Part shown: one piece after another, positions 1-4,847 of the stretch
How the letters are laid out: every line of letters starts with the position of its first letter
Position numbering within the stretch: position 1 is the stretch's first letter
Source of the DNA: CAZFQD01 sp964520885
GTDB taxonomy: Bacteria > Bacillota > Clostridia > Oscillospirales > SIG519
Assembly (NCBI GenBank): GCA_964520885.1
Contig: CAZFQD010000069.1
Span: 1 to 11,636 of the forward strand
Reading direction: 5' to 3'
Length of the DNA stretch: 11,636 nt
Translations under genes and position numbers: made by a program
Notes under the pieces: generated by a model
The model's input: only the letters and a program-made list of their open reading frames with translations
What the model was told of the DNA's origin: nothing
Databases searched by the model: none

Positions 1-53
1 TTGGCTGTCAAGGGTTTGTTTCAGAAGTTTTCATAAAAGTTTTTACACTATCC
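1..53. repeat. Left copy of island-flanking direct repeat
   Basis: The first 18 bases match 3541-3558 at 17 of 18 positions, with core TGTCAAGGGTTTG. After a diverged centre, the end of the unit (TTCATA, then ACACTA and CC) also matches the right copy. The two copies lie in the same orientation about 3.5 kb apart and bracket the sigma-like gene, the AbiE operon and the broken recombinase. They could be element ends, the products of an old duplication, or two members of a dispersed repeat family. The unit may begin before the window. Confidence 0.6.
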
Positions 54-120
54 CACCTTTTTGGCAAATTAAAGAACCGACCGTTAAGCCGACTCTATGT
101 AAATAAAGTTGAAAACAAAA

Positions 121-200
121 AATAGAGCCGCTACTTTCATATCGGGCAAAAAGGCATAATGCCCCAATGCAATTTTGATATGTAATGTAACGGCTCTATT
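121..200. repeat. Nested inverted repeat, possible structured RNA or transfer/replication site
   Basis: Three stems nest inside each other. The outer arms AATAGAGCCG (121-130) and CGGCTCTATT (191-200) are a perfect 10-bp match. The middle arms are CATATC (138-143) and GATATG (177-182). The inner arms are GGGC (144-147) and GCCC (161-164). No reading frame of note covers it. The nesting order makes a folded RNA or single-stranded DNA structure plausible. I do not recognise a known RNA family, so the function is open. Confidence 0.6.
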
Positions 201-207
201 ATGTATG

Positions 208-291
208 GTAGAGGGATAAGCAGACAGCATCAAATTTTAATGGCATAAAGCCGAATAAATGAAATTTATGCTCTGCAAATTATCCCTCTAC
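208..291. repeat. Long imperfect hairpin next to the nested inverted repeat
   Basis: The arms GTAGAGGGATAA (208-219) and TTATCCCTCTAC (280-291) pair perfectly over 12 bp. The pairing continues inward: GCAGA (220-224) with TCTGC (272-276), GCAT (227-230) with ATGC (268-271), and AAATTT (232-237) with AAATTT (262-267). That is 27 pairs with only small bulges, around a 24-base loop (238-261). It starts 8 bases after the 121-200 structure, so the two probably form one functional block. It has no run of T behind it and is not a simple terminator. Confidence 0.6.
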
Positions 292-344
292 TATATAGGA
301 CAGTCAGAAACCATTTGTAAACCAAATTTTAAAAAATATTTTTA

Positions 345-377
345 CAAAACAAAAAGCCTCATGTTTCCATAAGGCTT
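345..377 (-). terminator. Intrinsic terminator of the sigma-like gene
   Basis: Read on the minus strand, AAGCCT (377-372) pairs with AGGCTT (359-354) around a 12-base loop and is followed by TTTTTGTTTTG. The hairpin overlaps the last codons and the stop of the sigma-70-like gene, so transcription of that gene should end here. Confidence 0.7.
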
Positions 378-751
378 CTCATTTTAGCTAAGAGCTTTTT
401 AAGTCGCTTTGAGATTGCCATTTTGCTGATATCCCCGAAAACTAAGCCAACTTGCTCCATACTCAACTCATCGTAGAAATATAAATCGATCAGCTTATTT
501 TCGTCAGCAGTTACTATGGTTCTCACTTGTTGCAGTTTTTCAAGTGTGAGGTTCTTCAAAACAATATTCTCGAGATAGTGACGATTAACCGAGTTTGTAG
601 CGACCGACACCGTTTCAAAATCACTTTTACTAATGTGCCGCCTATCGCTTCGGCTCTCCGTCTCTTGTCTTTTCCTATCATTTTCAAGAAATTCTGCTAC
701 CTCGTATGAAACTAAAATATGCTCTTCGCCATATTTAATGGTCTTTTCCAA
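359..751 (-). CDS. Sigma-70 region 4-like protein of an integrative element
   Basis: A 130-residue protein with a predicted helix-turn-helix at about residues 95-122 (LSMEQVGLVFGDISKMAISK, then a basic KRLKKLLAKMR helix), as in region 4 of sigma-70 factors, which contacts -35 DNA. No region 2 is present, so it is not a complete sigma factor. The N-terminal half is charged and carries an RSDRRHISKSDFE stretch that I associate with small sigma-like proteins of Firmicutes conjugative elements, where they probably control element genes. Translation starts at TTG (749-751), placed by a GGAAAGGAA site seven bases upstream. It has its own terminator. It appears intact, although the recombinase at the other end of the island is broken. 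Base composition looks less AT-rich than in the neighbouring genes, which fits acquisition by transfer. Family assignment is fairly sure; its target genes are unknown. Confidence 0.75.
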   Translation of the reverse strand: MEKTIKYGEEHILVSYEVAEFLENDRKRQETESRSDRRHISKSDFETVSVATNSVNRHYLENIVLKNLTLEKLQQVRTIVTADENKLIDLYFYDELSMEQVGLVFGDISKMAISKRLKKLLAKMRSLMET

Positions 752-1076
752 TCGTATTCCTTTCCACCAAAGGAAAGGCTACTTAATGGCTTGCCGAAAC
801 AGCACCATAATACTGCTGACTTCAAAAATACCGACTAAGCGGGCAATTAATTGCCTTAGTCGCATCTGAGAAATCTGAGGTCACACATTGTAACCTCACC
901 GGCTAATAAAACATTCAAGATGGTATATCCACCCTGTAAGCTAATTATATATTATTTAATATCTAATAAAAAGCACTTATATCTAATTTTTTAGTTAGGT
1001 GGCGGTTTTTTGTGACAACTCATTTTAATAATTTATTTTAAAAACACATTATATTATATTTGTGTATTAATAATTC
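752..1076. other. Gene-free stretch with two hairpins between the divergent sigma-like and AbiE genes
   Basis: I see no supportable gene here. The stretch holds CGACTAAG (832-839) pairing with CTTAGTCG (855-862), enclosing and overlapping the perfect palindrome GGCAATTAATTGCC (842-855). A second hairpin pairs TGAGGT (876-881) with ACCTCA (893-898). The octamer TATCTAAT occurs twice, 20 bases apart (960-967 and 980-987). From about 930 it becomes very AT-rich. The hairpins lie on the 5' side of the minus-strand sigma-like gene and could belong to its leader. I found no convincing promoter for that gene. Confidence 0.5.
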
Positions 1077-1105
1077 TTGACAAACGAATTTTATTTTTAT
1101 ATAAT
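1077..1105 (+). promoter_or_regulatory. Consensus sigma-A promoter of the AbiE operon
   Basis: TTGACA (1077-1082), a 17-base spacer, then TATAAT (1100-1105): a perfect match to the housekeeping consensus. Transcription should start near 1112, about 40 bases before the antitoxin start. So strong a promoter implies that the operon is held down by a repressor, which fits antitoxin autoregulation. Confidence 0.85.
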
Positions 1106-1117
1106 TAGTACACTAAT
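1104..1117. promoter_or_regulatory. Candidate AbiEi operator at the transcription start
   Basis: ATTAGT-AC-ACTAAT is a perfect 6+6 palindrome that begins on the last two bases of the -10 box and covers the predicted start of transcription. A related sequence, GTGTATTAATAAT (1062-1074), lies before the -35 box and resembles GTACACTAATAAT (1108-1120). GTGTATT recurs at 1129-1135. Characterised AbiEi antitoxins bind inverted repeats in their own promoter. That this palindrome is the site is inference from its position. Confidence 0.45.
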
Positions 1118-1150
1118 AATAATATCCGTGTATTGATTGAAGGTGAAATT

Positions 1151-1756
1151 GTGGTGGATCTAAAACTAATAAATAAAATAATTTTAAAGAATAATGGCGT
1201 TGCAAAAACTTCAGAGTTTATTAAATCTGGAATGACTTCAACCGATGTAGCAAAACTTTGTAACAATGGCATTTTAGTTAGAGTTAAACATGGTTATTAT
1301 CAACTTGCATCACAGGTTGAACCTAATGAAGAAAAAATAATTGCAAATCTTTTTCCGGATGGTATTCTTTGTATGGATACAGCACTATTTCATTATGGCT
1401 ACAGCGATCGTACTCCTCTTGAATGGACAATTGCTTTTAGCAGGACTGTTTCAAGGTCAAGACTTAAGGTGGATTACTTTAATATAAAACCATATTTTAT
1501 TGATGATAAGTATTTGAACATTGGAGTAACTCAAGCTGAGATAAATGGAGTAACCTTAAAAATCTATAATCGGGAAAGAGTTATTTGTGATTGCTTTAAA
1601 TATAAAAACAAAATGGATGTTGAAACCTTTAACAAAGCCATTAATGCTTATGTTGTAGATGATAAGAAAAATCTTGGTAATCTTTCTAAACATGCAAAAG
1701 AAATGCGTGTGTATAAAAAAGTCAGTGAGATTATAGGAGTGTTGATAAATGGCTGA
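1151..1756 (+). CDS. abiEi: Type IV antitoxin AbiEi, transcriptional repressor of the operon
   Basis: About 201 residues. The first ~55 form a winged helix-turn-helix (GVAKTSEFIKSG, then a wing-like RVKHGYYQL), typical of AbiEi antitoxins, which bind and repress their own promoter. The rest matches the AbiEi C-terminal half, including the DTALFHYGYSDRTP stretch and an RERVICDCFKY segment; this half is what neutralises the toxin in studied members. I place the start at GTG 1151, or its neighbour GTG 1154, because AAGGTGA (1140-1146) sits just before them. A TTG at 1133 also opens the frame, but nothing before it resembles a ribosome site. The gene overlaps the toxin gene by 8 bases, so the two are translationally coupled. 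It is most likely a phage-defence and element-maintenance module carried by the island. Length is usual for the family. Confidence 0.85.
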   Translation: MVDLKLINKIILKNNGVAKTSEFIKSGMTSTDVAKLCNNGILVRVKHGYYQLASQVEPNEEKIIANLFPDGILCMDTALFHYGYSDRTPLEWTIAFSRTVSRSRLKVDYFNIKPYFIDDKYLNIGVTQAEINGVTLKIYNRERVICDCFKYKNKMDVETFNKAINAYVVDDKKNLGNLSKHAKEMRVYKKVSEIIGVLING

Positions 1757-2645
1757 TAAAGCAGCATCAGTCCTTGCAAGGTTGCAAAATAAAGCAAAAG
1801 AGACAGGGCGAAGTTATCAGCTTTGCTTGCAACTCTTTTGCCAGGAGGAATTTTTAAGGCGTGTAGAAAAGTCTAAACACGCAGAAAATTTTATACTCAA
1901 AGGAGGGTTGTTTGTATATTCGCTTACCAGATTTGAAAGTAGAGCTACAGTGGATGTTGATTTTTTATTAAGAAATATACCGAATACACCAGAACAAATT
2001 GAAACAGTTATAAATGAAATATTTTTGTCCAATACAGGAAACGATTATATAAAATTTGAAATTAAGAAAATTGAAAAAATAGCTTTGACAAAGAAATATT
2101 CAAGTATTGGTGCAAATATTATTGCGACAATTAAAAACACCAGAACACCATTTGGAATTGATTTTGGCATCGGTGATGTCATTATACCGCAACAAGAAAA
2201 ACGAACGATACCTACCCAGCTTGATGATTTCGAACCGCCTATAATAAGCACATATTCGCTTGAATCAACAATTGCAGAAAAGCTTGATGCAATACTTTCA
2301 ATGATGGAATTCAGTAGCCGAATGAAAGATTACTATGATATTTATTATCTTTCAAATAAATTCAATTTTGACGGAAGTTTACTGCAAGAGGCAATCAGCG
2401 TGACTTTTAAAAATCGTGATCGAGCTTATACGACAGATGATTTTACCCAGGTTATGACCTTTGGTAACGATCAAGCTATGATTAAAAAATGGCAAGCATT
2501 TTTGAAAAAGCTAAAGGTTCAAACAATTGCCTTTGATGATGTGTTGAATTCAATGAATAAATTTCTAAGCGAAATATTTAAAACAATTATTGATAATACA
2601 GAGTTCAATAAGAGTTGGAGCGCTGTGAACTGTAAATGGGAATAA
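1749..2645 (+). CDS. abiEii: AbiEii/AbiGii-family nucleotidyltransferase toxin
   Basis: A 298-residue protein of the DNA polymerase beta-like nucleotidyltransferase superfamily. The family signature is complete: KGG at 51-53, then RATVDVDF with D69 and D71, the probable metal ligands; FGIDFGIGD at 135-143; LESTIAEKLDAIL at 171-183 with E172, E177 and K178; and RMKDYYDIYY at 191-200. Family toxins are bacteriostatic, and related enzymes transfer nucleotides to RNA targets. The start ATG (1749) lies inside the end of the antitoxin gene, with AGGAG (1735-1739) nine bases before it. Because all motifs are kept, the toxin should be active, unlike the decayed recombinase beside it. Such pairs commonly work as abortive-infection systems; the phages affected cannot be told from sequence. 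Confidence 0.88.
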   Translation: MADKAASVLARLQNKAKETGRSYQLCLQLFCQEEFLRRVEKSKHAENFILKGGLFVYSLTRFESRATVDVDFLLRNIPNTPEQIETVINEIFLSNTGNDYIKFEIKKIEKIALTKKYSSIGANIIATIKNTRTPFGIDFGIGDVIIPQQEKRTIPTQLDDFEPPIISTYSLESTIAEKLDAILSMMEFSSRMKDYYDIYYLSNKFNFDGSLLQEAISVTFKNRDRAYTTDDFTQVMTFGNDQAMIKKWQAFLKKLKVQTIAFDDVLNSMNKFLSEIFKTIIDNTEFNKSWSAVNCKWE

Positions 2646-2741
2646 GAACAATTAAAATCATATAAAAAGGGTTCTATGGCTTAGTTCTCCGCCATTTAGT
2701 AATGACCAATTTTGAACGGTTCATCATTACTGAAACAAATA

Positions 2742-2777
2742 AAGAAGTTGCTTAAGGAAAACCTTATGCAACTTCTT
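2742..2777. terminator. Hairpin terminator shared by AbiE operon and recombinase remnant
   Basis: AAGAAGTTGC (2742-2751) pairs perfectly with GCAACTTCTT (2768-2777), and TAAGG (2753-2757) with CCTTA (2762-2766) extends the stem. On the plus strand TTCCTTTT follows; on the minus strand a T-rich TTATTTGTTT follows. The hairpin includes the last codons and stop of the recombinase frame, so it can end transcription arriving from both sides. Confidence 0.75.
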
Positions 2778-3451
2778 TTCCTTTTGCCAAAAGCTCTCCA
2801 AGGTTGCCAACAAACTTATAGTTAATCGTAACATCCTGCACATTCTTTCCATCAACCTTATAAAATTTTGAAACTATAATTGTGTCAATCAGTTCTCTCG
2901 CCATATAGCGATCCAGTTTCTCTACTTTAAGATATTTAGAAATATTATTTACCCAGCGTTTAACATTATCTTCTTGACCTGCTTCTACTTTTGCTTGCTC
3001 ACGAAGAACAGGTATTTTCTCTTCTAATTCTTTTAAATCTTTTTCATAATCAGAAAGCAGACTGTAAAAAAATGTTTCAGGCATTTTACCGGATAGTTTT
3101 TCTTTGTAGAGATTTTTTACGGTTGAATTGATTTCATCAACCTTATGTTCTGCTGCTACAAGTTGTCTTTCAGCTACATTGCTTTCAAGGGATACATTCT
3201 GCATTAAGTTGTCCCGCAATACGTCTGCCATTTTCTCCATTTGCGACATCAGTAAAAATGCGAAGAACTATATGAGCAACATCTTCATCAATAATTAGTT
3301 GGTGTTTATTCGTTGGAGATTTTTTGTATCCATAAGCTGCTCTGCTTCCCATAAACATTCCTTTGGCAGCATTAGCCTTTTTGACCTGTCGCACTTTTCT
3401 TGATATATCTCTTGGATAATACTCATTTATAACATTATGGAAAGCTGCAAA
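2764..3451 (-). pseudogene. Broken large serine recombinase (TnpX/TndX type)
   Basis: Two pieces of one protein remain, in different frames. The upstream piece (about 3451-3185) reads FAAFHNVINEYYPRDISRKV, then KANAAKGMFMGSRAAYGYKK and LIIDEDVAHIVLRIF, ending at QLNAECIP and a stop. This is the end of the catalytic domain and the start of the recombinase domain of large serine recombinases. The downstream piece (about 3190-2764) reads VAERQLVAAEHKVDEINSTV through YMARELIDTIIVSKF to YKFVGNLGEL, the coiled-coil and C-terminal region of the same family. The expected segment between them, with the zinc ribbon, is absent; I estimate a couple of hundred residues. The nucleophile serine and the rest of the N-terminal domain are also missing, and a stop codon lies about 13 codons before the first recognisable residues. 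It cannot encode an active integrase. Confidence 0.85.
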
Positions 3452-3538
3452 ATGCCATAATGCTAATCCGAGGGTTGTTTGCTATGCTTAATTTTATCTC
3501 CAACTATCACCCTCGGCATCTTTTGCCTGCATTTTTGC
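3447..3538. repeat. Nested inverted repeat at the right edge of the island
   Basis: The outer arms are GCAAAATGC (3447-3455) and GCATTTTTGC (3529-3538), with one bulged base. The inner arms CCGAGGGT (3468-3475) and ACCCTCGG (3509-3516) are a perfect 8-bp match. The 17 bases at 3447-3463 match 146-162 in the left nested repeat at 15 positions. The broken recombinase frame runs into this structure, so a deletion probably fused the two. Confidence 0.55.
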
Positions 3539-3540
3539 TA

Positions 3541-3595
3541 TTGCCTGTCAAGGGTTTGATTGCGTTCGCTTTCTCATAGTTCATTTGACACTACC
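3541..3595. repeat. Right copy of island-flanking direct repeat
   Basis: TTGCCTGTCAAGGGTTTG repeats bases 1-18 with one difference, and the distal part (TTCTCATAGTT, then GACACTACC) resembles 29-53. The native sugar kinase gene ends only 20 bases beyond it, so this is the likely right boundary of the acquired segment. TGTCAA (3546-3551) and TTGACA (3585-3590) also form a weak inverted pair within the unit. Confidence 0.6.
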
Positions 3596-3615
3596 TATTA
3601 AATAACTCTGTTAAT

Positions 3616-4821
3616 TTATTTTGCCAATTTATCATTTTTACCAATCCAAATCTTTTGAGCATTATCATACTTCCAATAATCACCAGAAATATTCAGCTTG
3701 TTCTTAGCCCAATTTGGTATCATTTCAAGTGTTTCATCCCAAGTTTTTATTCCGCTAAGTGCATCAAAAACTTGAACATTTTGTCCACCAACTGCACAAG
3801 CAATATTTATTGTTTCTTCAATTGACTTACCATTAAAGTATGCCGATAAGAAACCTGCTATACTACTATCACCAGAGCCTGTTGCCGCCGCAACATTTGG
3901 AACATAAAAGCTCTCTTGAATTAGCTCTCTATTAGACCAATTATTCAAATCGGCTGGCTTTGCAAAACCTATTTTACTTAAAGTTTCCTTATTAGATGTT
4001 CTAATATAATAGCCTTTAATTCCGCATTTTAATACGACAATCTTAGGTCCATAGCTAAGAAGCTGAGCTCCTACACTTTGAAGTTTATTCATATCAAGAT
4101 TTTCTAATATATCGTGTCCCTTTGCACCTTGCTGTAAGTAGGCAAACTCTTCTCTTTGAATCATAAACATACTTTCTTCAATGCTTGGTAAATATATATC
4201 AATATATGGAAGTAAGTTCTTTAATACCTTTTCCCAATTAACCTTGCCAGATTCAGAGGAAGCATCTGGTAAAGACATATCAAGAGTTGTTGTAACACCT
4301 AATTCCTTAACCTTTTTGAATATCTTAACTAATTCTTCACAATCGTTAAAAAATATCCTACTCATTAATGGGGGATAACCAAAGTGAAATAATTTCGCCT
4401 CTTTAACAATGTCAAAATTAATGTCATCATAGCAAAATGTATTATTAGCACCTGGGTTATGTAAGAAAATTCTATCAAAACCGGGAGGAACTATAACTAC
4501 TGTATAGGATGTTTTCTCTCCGTCAGCTATAACCATACCTTCTTCGGCATTTCTTTCCTTTAATAACTTTATAACGCCTTCTCCAAAATAATCCTTTCCT
4601 ATTTTACCCATAAGTTTTGTATTAATGCCTAAAATAGAAAGTGCTATCCCTGTATTTGAAACTGGCCCACCAGTAGATACTTTTACACTGTCCATATTAA
4701 TAAGCTTTCCGGGTACAAATATATCTTTCATTTCAGTTTTATCCATTTTCCTAAATGCAGGTATTACATCAAAGCAAATATGCCCCGCTACGACTACTTG
4801 TAAATCTTCTTTGCTAATCAT
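3616..4821 (-). CDS. PfkB-family carbohydrate or nucleoside kinase
   Basis: A 401-residue cytoplasmic kinase of the ribokinase/PfkB superfamily, which moves the ATP gamma-phosphate to a hydroxyl of a sugar or nucleoside. Visible features are the N-terminal GGPVSNTGIALSILG (51-65), HNPGANN (121-127), the LPSIEES motif (211-217) where the family often has NxxE, KCGIKG (265-270), and the anion-hole/catalytic loop ATGSGD (313-318), with D318 the likely base. The usual Asp before TGAGD (DTTGAGD) is Ala here. At 401 residues it is longer than typical ribokinases (about 300-320), with extra sequence around 220-245 and at the C-terminus. The substrate cannot be read from sequence. The start ATG is supported by GAGGAG seven bases before it. 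It follows the GH39-like gene by 26 bp with no terminator between, so it is probably co-transcribed and acts on a related sugar; that link is inference. Confidence 0.85.
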   Translation of the reverse strand: MISKEDLQVVVAGHICFDVIPAFRKMDKTEMKDIFVPGKLINMDSVKVSTGGPVSNTGIALSILGINTKLMGKIGKDYFGEGVIKLLKERNAEEGMVIADGEKTSYTVVIVPPGFDRIFLHNPGANNTFCYDDINFDIVKEAKLFHFGYPPLMSRIFFNDCEELVKIFKKVKELGVTTTLDMSLPDASSESGKVNWEKVLKNLLPYIDIYLPSIEESMFMIQREEFAYLQQGAKGHDILENLDMNKLQSVGAQLLSYGPKIVVLKCGIKGYYIRTSNKETLSKIGFAKPADLNNWSNRELIQESFYVPNVAAATGSGDSSIAGFLSAYFNGKSIEETINIACAVGGQNVQVFDALSGIKTWDETLEMIPNWAKNKLNISGDYWKYDNAQKIWIGKNDKLAK

Positions 4822-4847
4822 TTTTTTGCTCCTCTTTATTTATTTTT

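Noticed and set aside
121..291. CRISPR array or tRNA gene
   Set aside because: There are no evenly spaced direct repeats and no cloverleaf with T-loop or anticodon arms; the structure is nested inverted repeats.
527..869. Plus-strand open frames of 60 and 78 codons
   Set aside because: They lie antisense to the sigma-70-like gene, have no ribosome binding site and no recognisable protein pattern.
1817..2251. Minus-strand open frames of 71 and 68 codons
   Set aside because: Antisense shadows of the AbiEii toxin gene, whose family motifs are complete in the plus-strand frame.
2675..2735. Imperfect hairpins ATGGC/GCCAT and AGTAATGA/ATTACT after the AbiE operon
   Set aside because: Stems are short or interrupted and no T-run follows; the stronger hairpin at 2742-2777 explains termination better.
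3188..3249. Start of the downstream recombinase piece at an ATG (MSQMEKMADVL)
   Set aside because: These codons are the out-of-frame reading of the upstream recombinase piece. Recombinase-like sequence in this frame only begins after about 3190, so it is not a genuine short gene.
3546..3590. TTGACA-like promoters in the right flanking repeat
   Set aside because: TTGACA occurs on both strands here, but no acceptable -10 box lies 16-18 bases away in either direction.
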